Assembly: GCA_004356335.1 (NCBI GenBank)
Contig: SMXP01000142.1
Coordinates: forward strand, 1-5,396
Direction of reading: 5' to 3'
DNA from: Alphaproteobacteria bacterium
GTDB lineage: Bacteria > Pseudomonadota > Alphaproteobacteria > SMXP01
DNA length: 5,396 nt
Below, in pieces: positions 1 to 5,345 of this stretch. Both the position numbers and the translations under genes were made by a program. Position 1 is the stretch's first letter. Each line of letters starts with the position of its first letter. The notes under the pieces were generated by a model. It searched no databases, was not told the DNA's origin, and worked only from the letters and a program-made list of their open reading frames with translations.

Positions 1-113
1 CCTTTGGACATGCCGCCGTGGCGCAAAAAGAATCCATGGGCGATACCAGCCAATGCTGCCAAGGCCGGTGCGGTAACCACGGATACATCCGACTGGGTTT
101 CAAGATCGGTCAT
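1..113 (-). CDS. pgeF: PgeF/YfiH-type laccase-domain protein, N-terminal fragment
   Basis: The first 37 codons of a gene that runs off the left edge of the window. The translation starts MTDLETQSDVSVVTAP and contains HGFFLRHGGMSK at about residues 26-37. This matches the conserved N-terminal HGFF-R-GG-S motif of the polyphenol oxidase/laccase-domain family (PgeF, formerly YfiH/DUF152). Family members act on peptidoglycan precursor quality (PgeF in E. coli) and have purine-nucleoside phosphorylase or deaminase activity in other members; the metal-binding His/Cys residues would lie beyond the window. The ATG overlaps the end of the upstream methyltransferase gene by 14 nt and has AGGG a few bases before it, so the two are probably translationally coupled. 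Identification rests on one motif plus the gene order, and is fairly secure. Confidence 0.8.
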   Translation of the reverse strand, partial: MTDLETQSDVSVVTAPALAALAGIAHGFFLRHGGMSK

Positions 114-1281
114 GTGTCCCTAACAAGACCCCCTGGCTGTGCGCGCCCATTGCCGGAGGGGCGGCCAATCCGGGTGACGATATTGCGAGCACCTTGAACA
201 GCGCGCCCATTTGATCGGGCGCACAGAGCCGCTTGAGCGCCGACGCAATGTCCGTCTTTTCCAAAGCGGTGGCGTTCTTGGCGAGGCTCTCGGCTCTGGC
301 ATGGATGCCGAGGGCTGTGAAGAAATCTCCCTGGCTTATGGGGCCTGTCACCGTCACGTGCTGGGCAAGAGCGGCTCTGCGCAACGCGTCGAAATCCACA
401 TGCGCCGTCACGTCGACTTCGCCCGGATCGGACAGGACATCATGATAGGCATGGTTTTTTACGGCTTGCAACGTATCGCCCACGGCACTTTGTTGGTGAC
501 CATAATCGATAATAAGGGCGCGGCCGGGATCATGACGAAGGCGCAAGGCGATGTCCGTCATGAGGGCCATGGCGGCCGCACCGATTTCGACAAGGCTGCC
601 TTGCGCCGCGCCGCGCACAGCGCTGGGGATCAGCCGGTCGGAGGCAAGCGGATCCGGCGCCACGACAAAGCGAAATCCGCCTTCTCGATTGATGTCGATA
701 CATCTTTCGCACCATCCGCGCGCGGTCCGGACAAATTGCCTAATCGGCAAACAATCAAAGAATTCGTTTGCGATAAGCAGCAGGGGTCCCGCCGGTAGAT
801 CATGGAAATGGTCATGCCATTCCACATTTATATCGCCCAGCGCCGCTATATCGCTCAGCGTCCGGCGTTGTTTTTCTTTGAGCGTGTCATTCAATTCAAC
901 AAGATGAATCCGCGCCGCCGAGAGAAAACCCGGTTCAACCTTTGCGGCGCGCAACAGGTCGGCCAGAAGCGTCGCACGACCCGGTCCCAGCTCGGCCAAT
1001 ATGAAAGGGTCCGGTGCGCCCATATGGCGCCAAGACTGAACACACCAAACACCGATCAACTCACCGAACATCTGACTGACTTCGGGAGCGGTGGTGAAGT
1101 CTCCGCCGCGGCCCAATGGATCTCGCTTGCTATAATAACCGTAAAGCGGATGGTGAAGCGCACTTGCCATAAAGTCGGCGACGCTCATGGGTCCCTCATT
1201 GTGGATCACCCGTTCAAGATAGCGGCGCAGGGAACCGGCCTTGCTCGACCGTTTAACAGAGACATCTTGGGCGGTGGTCAC
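100..1281 (-). CDS. midA: MidA/NDUFAF7-family class I SAM-dependent methyltransferase
   Basis: A 393-residue protein (COG1565, formerly DUF185). The mitochondrial relative NDUFAF7 symmetrically dimethylates an arginine of the complex I subunit NDUFS2, so a role in respiratory complex I assembly is inferred, not shown. Visible motifs, numbered from the GTG start: the family block GDFTTAPEVSQMFGELIG (about 60-77), SAM-binding motif I with ELGPGR (97-102), HLVELND (126-132), NEFFDCLPIRQF (172-183), IIDYGH (257-262) and DVTAHVDF (290-297). I chose the GTG at 1281 because it gives a 4-nt GTGA overlap with the lgt stop and has AAGGG 8 nt upstream. The frame stays open to a TTG at 1335, which would add 18 basic residues (411 aa) and a 58-nt overlap with lgt. 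The 3' end overlaps pgeF. Family assignment is firm; substrate is inferred. Confidence 0.9.
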   Translation of the reverse strand: MTTAQDVSVKRSSKAGSLRRYLERVIHNEGPMSVADFMASALHHPLYGYYSKRDPLGRGGDFTTAPEVSQMFGELIGVWCVQSWRHMGAPDPFILAELGPGRATLLADLLRAAKVEPGFLSAARIHLVELNDTLKEKQRRTLSDIAALGDINVEWHDHFHDLPAGPLLLIANEFFDCLPIRQFVRTARGWCERCIDINREGGFRFVVAPDPLASDRLIPSAVRGAAQGSLVEIGAAAMALMTDIALRLRHDPGRALIIDYGHQQSAVGDTLQAVKNHAYHDVLSDPGEVDVTAHVDFDALRRAALAQHVTVTGPISQGDFFTALGIHARAESLAKNATALEKTDIASALKRLCAPDQMGALFKVLAISSPGLAAPPAMGAHSQGVLLGTHDRS

Positions 1282-2216
1282 CGCTTTTGCCCTTGAGCTT
1301 TTCGGTTGTTTGACAAGGGACCGAATTTTAGCCAATCAGGCGCCTTGTCGCGGGCCCGCCAAATTAAGACACCGCCGACCAGAACCATGGGTAACGACAA
1401 TACCATCCCCATGGTAACCACACCGCCGGTCAAATAGCCGATATGGGCATCGGGCTGACGGAAGAACTCGACCAATATGCGCGCCACACCGTAGCCGGTA
1501 GCGAATAGGCCAATTGTCAATCCAGGCCGATGAAAGCTTAAAAACCTATGAGTGGCGATGCGGAGTACGATAAACAAAACGACGCCCTCAAGTGCCGCCT
1601 CATAGAGCTGGCTTGGGTGGCGAGGCATGAAGCCGCCAGTGGGAAACACCATGCCCCAGGGCGCCAGGGTGACTTTTCCCCAAAGTTCGCCATTAATAAA
1701 ATTGGCCGTACGACCGAAAAATAAGCCGAAGGGCGTTGCCGCGGCGATCAGATCGCCGACGCGCAGGAAATTTAGTTTGCGCCGCCAAGAAAATAAAATA
1801 GCGGCAATCACAACGCCAAGCGTGCCGCCATGAAACGACATGCCGCCCTGCCAGACGGCGAATATTCCGAGCGGATTCGATGTGATTATGCTTGGCTGAT
1901 AAAACACAACATAGCCTAAGCGCCCGCCAACGATCACACCAAGCATCAGCCAAATAATGAGGTCGTCGATATCGAGTTTGGTGGCGGGGGTGTTGACCTT
2001 ACCGGCGGACTTGTTATCCGATGCCAAAGCGGGCCACAGCCGGTCGGTTCTGAGTAAGCGGTTCATGTACCACCAACCAAGCATCAGGCCGGAAATGTAA
2101 GCCAGCGCGTACCAGCGGATGGCAAACGGTCCCAAAGATATCGGCCCTAAGTCAAACGGACCGAACTGAAAAAGGATCGGGTCGATCCGGGGGAACGGTA
2201 TGGCCAGAAACGGCAT
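1278..2216 (-). CDS. lgt: Prolipoprotein diacylglyceryl transferase
   Basis: A 312-residue multi-pass inner-membrane enzyme. It transfers diacylglycerol from phosphatidylglycerol to the lipobox cysteine of prelipoproteins, the first step of lipoprotein maturation. Several hydrophobic helices are visible, starting with IRWYALAYISGLMLGWW. Hallmarks, numbered from this start: GGMSFHGG with the conserved His at 129, the family signature GRTANFINGELWG at about 168-180, PRHPSQLYEA at 198-207 and GYGVARILVEFFRQPD at about 241-256. The N-terminal block FPRIDPILFQFGP also fits the family. A hydrophilic loop with a Lys/Asn/Asp-rich stretch lies near residues 58-80. Two ATGs are possible, 2225 and 2216. 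A strong GAAGGAG ends only 1 nt before the first but 10 nt before the second, so I prefer 2216; the 2225 start would give 315 aa. It is the first gene of the minus-strand operon lgt-midA-pgeF, with divergent ubiK upstream. Confidence 0.95.
   Translation of the reverse strand: MPFLAIPFPRIDPILFQFGPFDLGPISLGPFAIRWYALAYISGLMLGWWYMNRLLRTDRLWPALASDNKSAGKVNTPATKLDIDDLIIWLMLGVIVGGRLGYVVFYQPSIITSNPLGIFAVWQGGMSFHGGTLGVVIAAILFSWRRKLNFLRVGDLIAAATPFGLFFGRTANFINGELWGKVTLAPWGMVFPTGGFMPRHPSQLYEAALEGVVLFIVLRIATHRFLSFHRPGLTIGLFATGYGVARILVEFFRQPDAHIGYLTGGVVTMGMVLSLPMVLVGGVLIWRARDKAPDWLKFGPLSNNRKAQGQKR
1290..1294 (-). promoter_or_regulatory. Ribosome binding site inside lgt that decides the midA start
   Basis: Read on the minus strand this is AAGGG, followed by 8 nt and then the GTG at 1281. 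It lies within the last codons of lgt. Together with the GTGA stop/start overlap it favours the 1281 start over the upstream TTG at 1335, which has only an AAGGCG-like site. Confidence 0.55.
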
Positions 2217-2226
2217 AAAAATCATT

Positions 2227-2233
2227 CTCCTTC
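2227..2233 (-). promoter_or_regulatory. Shine-Dalgarno site of lgt
   Basis: On the minus strand this reads GAAGGAG, close to the consensus. Its spacing to the ATG at 2225 is 1 nt, which is too tight for normal initiation. Its spacing to the ATG at 2216 is 10 nt. It is therefore the main argument for the shorter Lgt. Confidence 0.6.
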
Positions 2234-2243
2234 ACCACAGGGA

Positions 2244-2273
2244 CGTTTAGCCCAATCCATATCCTTGTGGCAA
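2244..2273 (-). promoter_or_regulatory. Possible sigma-70-type promoter of lgt
   Basis: On the minus strand, TTGCCA (2273-2268) matches 5 of 6 bases of the -35 consensus. It is followed after 18 nt by TAAACG (2249-2244), a poor -10 box. The position just upstream of the lgt ribosome binding site is right for the operon, but the -10 is weak and the call is tentative. Confidence 0.25.
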
Positions 2274-2285
2274 ATAACCGTGCCT

Positions 2286-2387
2286 CTTAGGGTCCGGTTT
2301 TGATAGAATCAAAACCCGACCCTAAGGTGTTGATTTGTCGTGTTTCCGGACGGAAAACCGGTGTCCACTTTTCCTGGAAACACTTTA
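2286..2387 (-). repeat. Composite palindromic repeat, left copy (hairpin B1 + linker + palindrome A1)
   Basis: B1 spans 2286-2326. CTTAGGGTC (2286-2294) pairs with GACCCTAAG (2318-2326), and inside it GGTTTTGAT (2296-2304) pairs with ATCAAAACC (2308-2316). One C/C mismatch separates the two 9-bp tiers and the loop is AGA. A 12-nt linker (2327-2338) follows. A1 spans 2340-2383: outer arms GTGTTTCC and GGAAACAC, with inner arms GGAAAA and TTTTCC around a loop. The same unit recurs in reverse orientation at 2824-2928, with A1 and A2 identical except for a one-base indel. The element lies between divergent lgt and ubiK and contains no credible gene. I assign the minus strand because A1 read on that strand aligns with A2 and A3 on the plus strand. 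Confidence 0.9.
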
Positions 2388-2388
2388 G

Positions 2389-2418
2389 GCCCTGTGGCCA
2401 ATCGGAGGCGGACAGGGC
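2389..2418. repeat. Short inverted repeat next to the left composite repeat
   Basis: GCCCTGT (2389-2395) and ACAGGGC (2412-2418) form a 7-bp stem with a 16-nt loop. It starts just after the left composite repeat and lies upstream of ubiK. There is no T-tract, so it is not a standard terminator. The right composite repeat has no equivalent beside it, so this is not part of the repeat unit. Confidence 0.4.
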
Positions 2419-2429
2419 AATCTTACCGC

Positions 2430-2458
2430 TTGCAGAGTGCCGGCGCGCATCTTATTTG
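2430..2458 (+). promoter_or_regulatory. Possible promoter of ubiK
   Basis: TTGCAG (2430-2435), a 17-nt spacer and TATTTG (2453-2458) sit about 40 nt upstream of the ubiK ATG. Each box matches only about half of the sigma-70 consensus. I list it because it is the best-spaced pair between the repeat and the gene. Confidence 0.2.
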
Positions 2459-2497
2459 ATTGTTGACGACGATCACCTTCAACCGGGCGAGACCATT

Positions 2498-2797
2498 ATG
2501 CAGGGCCAAAATCGAATGCTTGACGATATTGCCAAACTCTTGACCAATGCCGCCGGAGCGGCAAAGGGCATGGGCGAAGAGATTGAAACACTTGTCCGCC
2601 AGCAAGCGGAGCGCGTTATGACGTCGCTCGATTTCATGCCGCGCGAGGAATTCGATGTGCTAAAGGCGATGATCGTTAAAGTGCAGAAAGAAAACGACGC
2701 TTTGTCGAAGCGTGTGGCCGCGCTGGAGAAATCCCAGGCCGGGGCCAAAACAAAAGCCAAGAGCAAGAAAAAGCCAGCAGCCAAGAAGAAATCTTAA
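2498..2797 (+). CDS. ubiK: UbiK-family (BMFP domain) ubiquinone biosynthesis accessory factor
   Basis: A 99-residue protein close in size to E. coli UbiK (YqiC, about 96 aa). Members of this BMFP family form coiled-coil oligomers, associate with membranes and, in E. coli, bind UbiJ to support the ubiquinone-synthesis complex under aerobic conditions. Here residues 7-45 (MLDDIAKLLTNAAGAAKGMG onward) form the amphipathic N-terminal part. SLDFMPREEFDVLK matches the conserved L-(V/M)-REEFDV core, and the stretch to about residue 80 has heptad-like spacing (VQKENDALSKRVAALEKS). The last 18 residues are almost all Lys, Ala and Ser, a tail typical of alphaproteobacterial members. The frame is open further upstream, but that part crosses the repeat and lacks family similarity, so I use the ATG at 2498. 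Its Shine-Dalgarno is weak (GGGCGAG). An in-frame ATG at 2516, with AGGG upstream, is an alternative. Confidence 0.88.
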   Translation: MQGQNRMLDDIAKLLTNAAGAAKGMGEEIETLVRQQAERVMTSLDFMPREEFDVLKAMIVKVQKENDALSKRVAALEKSQAGAKTKAKSKKKPAAKKKS

Positions 2798-2807
2798 ACC
2801 ACTGCCG

Positions 2808-2821
2808 ACCCAGTCTTGGGT
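2808..2821. terminator. Weak hairpin after ubiK
   Basis: ACCCA (2808-2812) and TGGGT (2817-2821) form a 5-bp stem with a 4-nt loop, 10 nt after the ubiK stop. There is no real T-run, only ATT. It might aid termination together with the strong palindromes that follow at 2824-2928, but on its own it is a poor terminator. Confidence 0.25.
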
Positions 2822-2823
2822 AT

Positions 2824-2928
2824 TAGAGTGTTTCCAGGAAAAGTGGACCCGGTTTTCCGTCCGGAAACACGATAAAACAACAACTTAGGGTCAGGTTTTG
2901 ATTCCATCAAAACCGGAAAGACCCTAAG
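2824..2928 (+). repeat. Composite palindromic repeat, right copy (palindrome A2 + linker + hairpin B2)
   Basis: This is the inverted counterpart of the left copy. A2 (2828-2870) has outer arms GTGTTTCC (2828-2835) and GGAAACAC (2863-2870) with inner arms GGAAAA and TTTTCC, preceded by TAGA. The 12-nt linker (2872-2883) matches the left linker at 9 of 12 positions after reverse complementing. B2 (2884-2928) has the same two 9-bp arms as B1, with loop TCC and an asymmetric internal loop of A against GGAAA. All four B arm segments are unchanged between copies; the differences fall in loops, junctions and linker. It fills most of the first half of the ubiK-proC gap, and the rest of that gap (2929-3064) holds no recognisable gene. 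Confidence 0.9.
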
Positions 2929-3021
2929 GGTCATAGGTCCTACTTGATTTGCCGAAGAGACGACGAATCATTGCCAAGTGTCCGGCGTGGCTTTACCGTT
3001 TCCAAGGTGCGATTCAGGCGA

Positions 3022-3034
3022 GGCGTTAAACGCC
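3022..3034. repeat. Small palindrome upstream of proC
   Basis: GGCGTT, one A and AACGCC form a near-perfect 13-bp dyad about 30 nt before the proC ATG. It could be a regulator half-site pair or a leader hairpin. It is short enough to occur by chance and no known operator is recognised. Confidence 0.3.
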
Positions 3035-3064
3035 GTTCTCTTTGATACTAAAGGTGAGGCATGA

Positions 3065-3895
3065 ATGGCCGATAATGTCATGCGTACTTTGCTTCTTGTT
3101 GGTGCCGGTAAGATGGGCAGCGCTTTGCTTCGGGGATGGCTCGAGCAAGCAGTCGTTCCGGCTGAACAAATCGCGATTCTTGAACCGGCTGTCGCGGCCG
3201 ATCTTGCGGAACTTGTTGCCGCGCACGGTCTTGACTTAAATCCGCCTATTGCCTCTTTGGTCGGCGGTGATCTTTCGGCGGTCGTCATCGCCGTCAAACC
3301 TCAGGTCATGGGCGACGTATTGCCGGACCTGCAGCCTTTGATGTCACCCAAAACCATCTTTCTGTCCATTGCCGCCGGCACAACGATCGACACGATCGCC
3401 CAACATCTCGGCCGGGAAGCCCTTATTGCGCGGGCGATGCCCAACACGCCTGCGTCTATCGGCAGAGGCATTACCGGACTGTTTGTTCCCTCCACCCTCA
3501 AGCCGGACCAGCTCGCCTATTGTCGGCGCCTGTTGGCGGCAGTGGGCGACGTGGTGTTGATTGACAGCGAATCCTTGATCGATGTGGTGACGGCGGTTTC
3601 CGGGAGCGGGCCGGCTTATGTTTTTTTGTTGATTGAGTGTCTCGCCGCGGCCGGTATGGACGCCGGCTTGCCGGAGGATGTGGCCAAGGAATTGGCCATT
3701 GCGACCATTGCGGGTGCCGGCGAACTGGCGCGTCTTTCCGACGATTCGGTAACGCAATTGCGACGCAATGTGACAAGTCCTGGGGGTACAACGGAGGCAG
3801 CCCTTGATATATTGATGGCCGATGGAGAGCTGGCGCGCCTGATGAATCGAGCCGTTCGGGCCGCGATCGAGCGGGCCAAAGAATTGAATGCGTGA
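3065..3895 (+). CDS. proC: Pyrroline-5-carboxylate reductase
   Basis: A 276-residue cytoplasmic enzyme of the usual family length (about 270). It reduces 1-pyrroline-5-carboxylate to L-proline with NAD(P)H, the last step of proline synthesis. Visible features: the N-terminal Rossmann nucleotide-binding loop LVGAGKMG (11-18), AVKPQ (76-80), the RAMPNTPASIG block (123-133), AVSGSGPAY (177-185) and the C-terminal signature VTSPGGTTEAAL (236-247) that lines the active site. The ATG at 3065 is supported by AGGTGAGG ending 5 nt upstream. A nearby ATG at 3061 runs into a stop after four codons, and an internal ATG at codon 6 is less well placed. The gene follows ubiK after 267 nt of mostly repeat sequence, and the TetR-type gene starts 69 nt after its stop. 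Confidence 0.96.
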   Translation: MADNVMRTLLLVGAGKMGSALLRGWLEQAVVPAEQIAILEPAVAADLAELVAAHGLDLNPPIASLVGGDLSAVVIAVKPQVMGDVLPDLQPLMSPKTIFLSIAAGTTIDTIAQHLGREALIARAMPNTPASIGRGITGLFVPSTLKPDQLAYCRRLLAAVGDVVLIDSESLIDVVTAVSGSGPAYVFLLIECLAAAGMDAGLPEDVAKELAIATIAGAGELARLSDDSVTQLRRNVTSPGGTTEAALDILMADGELARLMNRAVRAAIERAKELNA

Positions 3896-3964
3896 TTCCG
3901 TCGGTCCGGTCGCCGCACCATCCGGTGCCGCCGAGATCAGGTTGGGTTAGGGACGTTTTGCCTC

Positions 3965-4576
3965 ATGCCAAGTGCGGCAGATATTGAACAAAAGGCCATC
4001 GATGCGGCCATGACCATCGCCGCGGAACGCCCCTGGGACAGCATCACCTTGCGCGATATTGCGGCCGCCGCTGGGCTTTCATTGGCTCAGCTTTATCCGG
4101 TTTTATCGTCCAAACCGGCGATCTTGGATGCCTATATGCGTCAGGTCGACGTTGATATGTTGACCACTCTGGAAGAATTCGACGGCCAGGAATCGTCGCG
4201 GGATCGTCTGTTTGACGTGATTATGCAACGATTGGATACCTTGGAACGTCACCGGGCGGGTGTTCGATCGGTTTTCCGGGCGCTGTCAAGCAATCTAACC
4301 ATGCTGCCCGCCCTGCACGACCCGATGCTGCGCAGTATGGGGGTCATTTTGGCCGGGGCGGCCCTTGATTCCTCTGGATTTCGCGGCGGTTTCCGACGGC
4401 GACTTATGGGCATTGTATGGCTCACTACGCTTCGCGTGTGGTTGGAGGATGATATGAGCGATTTGGCAAAGACGATGGCTCATCTTGATCGACAATTGCG
4501 TCGGATTGAGGAGATTTCGCAGGGTTTCTGCGGTCGGGTAAATGATCGCGCGTTTCCGTCCGCCGCGCGGATTTGA
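3965..4576 (+). CDS. TetR-family regulator with COQ9-like C-terminal domain
   Basis: A 203-residue protein. The N-terminal third is a TetR-type DNA-binding domain: residues 27-55 carry the helix-turn-helix ITLRDIAAAAGLSLAQLYPVLSSK followed by ILDAYM. The C-terminal part resembles the COQ9 family, itself a TetR-fold protein that binds lipid and assists ubiquinone hydroxylation. The similar parts are RLFDVIMQRLDTLERHRAGV at about 81-100 and the end block WLEDDMSDLAKTMAHLDRQLRRIEE at 159-183, which recalls the COQ9 W-L-D-S-D---T---LDRR pattern. The helix-turn-helix looks intact, so DNA binding is likely. Ligand and targets cannot be read from the sequence. It lies 69 nt after proC on the same strand, possibly in one transcript, and in the same cluster as ubiK. 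The ribosome binding site is weak (AGGGA about 11 nt upstream of the ATG). Confidence 0.85.
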   Translation: MPSAADIEQKAIDAAMTIAAERPWDSITLRDIAAAAGLSLAQLYPVLSSKPAILDAYMRQVDVDMLTTLEEFDGQESSRDRLFDVIMQRLDTLERHRAGVRSVFRALSSNLTMLPALHDPMLRSMGVILAGAALDSSGFRGGFRRRLMGIVWLTTLRVWLEDDMSDLAKTMAHLDRQLRRIEEISQGFCGRVNDRAFPSAARI

Positions 4577-4604
4577 GTTTGCCGGATCTAAAGTCCACTT
4601 CGTT

Positions 4605-4619
4605 GCGGCGAATCGCCGC
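4605..4619 (+). terminator. Hairpin after the TetR-type gene, possible terminator
   Basis: GCGGCGA and TCGCCGC form a 7-bp GC-rich dyad around one A, 28 nt after the TetR-type stop. With the steric limit on loops it is a 6-bp stem with loop AAT. The nearest T-run (TTTT) lies about 14 nt downstream, so it is not a canonical intrinsic terminator. Confidence 0.35.
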
Positions 4620-4810
4620 TGCCCCACCACGATCTTTTGCTTAACCGGCCCAAAGTTTTGCGTAGACCGAACCAAAAGCCACAAAACGACGTTCGGGGTG
4701 TGCGAATCCGGGTAAAGGGATGGTGTCCAACGGCCACTTCGTATATTCTAAAATCATGTTCTTCCAAGGGCGCTATGTGAACAAGCTTGGTGCAGTCGGA
4801 GGAACGTTTA

Positions 4811-4828
4811 CCCCCCCCTTCGAGGGAG
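4811..4828 (+). promoter_or_regulatory. Poly-C tract and hairpin overlapping the phasin ribosome binding site
   Basis: Eight consecutive C (4811-4818) are followed by TTCG and then AGGGAG (4823-4828), the phasin Shine-Dalgarno, 6 nt before the ATG. CCCT (4816-4819) can pair with AGGG (4823-4826) across a TCG loop, which would hide the ribosome binding site. The C-run allows several pairing registers. A regulatory role is inferred only. Confidence 0.4.
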
Positions 4829-4834
4829 AGCGGA

Positions 4835-5266
4835 ATGACCAAGCAAGCCAAGAAAGCAAACGGCGCGGCTTTGTCCAACATTTCCTCGTTGATGAAAGGT
4901 CTGGCCATCCCCGGTTTTGATCTTGAAGCGGTGACGGATATCCAGCGGCGCAACTGGGAAGCTTTTATAGAAGCGAACCGGGCTGCATCCGAGGGCTATC
5001 AAAGCCTGTTCAACCGTCAAATCGAGATCGCCCAAACCGCCATGCAGGATGCCTCTGGTGTCTTCCAAAAGGCAATAGAGGGCGGCGCTAACGGGAGTGT
5101 GCCTGCCGATCAGCTCGAGGTGACGCGTGTCGGTCTGGAACAAGCCATCGGTAACATACGTGAGTTGGCGGAGATCGTTCAGGAGGCCAATTCGGCACCG
5201 GTCCGCATCGTTCAGGATCGTATCAGCGAAGGCATGGATGAGTTGCACAAGCTGGCTAAGCGGTAG
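4835..5266 (+). CDS. Phasin family protein (PHB granule-associated)
   Basis: A 143-residue, mostly helical, Ala/Gln/Glu-rich protein without a signal peptide. Residues 25-70 (IPGFDLEAVTDIQRRNWEAF followed by IEANRAASEGYQSLFNRQIE) match the phasin_2 pattern F-(D/N)-(L/V)-(D/E)-A---QR-N-EA---AN--A-EG-Q----RQ-E. The rest (to about residue 143) continues as amphipathic helix, including LEQAIGNIRELAEIVQEANS. Phasins of this type coat polyhydroxybutyrate granules and control their size and number, so the host probably stores PHB. The ATG at 4835 is chosen because of the strong AGGGAG upstream; the frame is open from a TTG at 4787, but that extension is Pro/Glu-rich and runs through the ribosome binding site. 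The paralogue cannot be named from sequence alone. It is most likely a separate transcription unit. Confidence 0.88.
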   Translation: MTKQAKKANGAALSNISSLMKGLAIPGFDLEAVTDIQRRNWEAFIEANRAASEGYQSLFNRQIEIAQTAMQDASGVFQKAIEGGANGSVPADQLEVTRVGLEQAIGNIRELAEIVQEANSAPVRIVQDRISEGMDELHKLAKR

Positions 5267-5281
5267 GCAGCGAACTAGGTC

Positions 5282-5307
5282 CCCTGCGATGGGTATAGGA
5301 TGCAGGG
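5282..5307 (+). terminator. Possible hairpin terminator of the phasin gene
   Basis: CCCTGC (5282-5287) and GCAGGG (5302-5307) form a 6-bp stem with a 14-nt loop, 16 nt after the phasin stop. No T-tract follows, so termination by this hairpin alone is doubtful. Confidence 0.3.
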
Positions 5308-5345
5308 TGCCTCGCGTCGGTAACTTTGTGAGTAGATCGATCGGC

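Larger units (their letters stand above)
4577..4834. other. Intergenic region between the TetR-type gene and the phasin
   Basis: 258 nt without a convincing gene on either strand. The open frames crossing it are low-complexity or overlap the flanking genes antisense. It holds a GC-rich hairpin at 4605-4619, an AT-rich TATATT at 4742-4747 that could be a -10 box but lacks a good -35, a run of eight C at 4811-4818 and the phasin ribosome binding site. The phasin promoter is presumably here but I cannot place it. Confidence 0.5.

Noticed and set aside
802..1296. Plus-strand open frame of 164 aa opposite midA
   Set aside because: It is antisense to a well-supported methyltransferase with conserved motifs, and its own translation shows no domain.
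2300..2497. N-terminal extension of ubiK starting at a TTG at 2300 (165 aa version)
   Set aside because: It begins inside hairpin B1 and reads through palindrome A1. The translated extension has no BMFP-family similarity, and the ATG at 2498 gives the usual family length.
2286..2928. Insertion sequence carrying ubiK
   Set aside because: No transposase gene, and no clear target-site duplication was found at the outer edges; the bases next to B1 and B2 do not match convincingly.
3914..3928. Small stem GCACC/GGTGC between proC and the TetR-type gene as a terminator
   Set aside because: Only 5 bp with no T-tract, in a 69-nt gap between co-directional genes; chance is as likely.
4589..4599. Bases resembling the GTCCACTT part of the A palindrome after the TetR-type gene
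   Set aside because: Only about 8 bases match and neither palindromic arms nor the CGGTTTT part are present, so it is not counted as a repeat copy.
4577..4834. A PhaR-type operator (paired CTGC/GCAG) upstream of the phasin
   Set aside because: No closely spaced CTGC...GCAG pair is seen. The only such pair (5284-5305) lies downstream of the gene with a much longer spacer.
4588..4953. Minus-strand open frame of 121 aa across the phasin upstream region
   Set aside because: It overlaps the phasin gene antisense for much of its length, has no recognisable domain or good ribosome binding site, and looks like a shadow frame.
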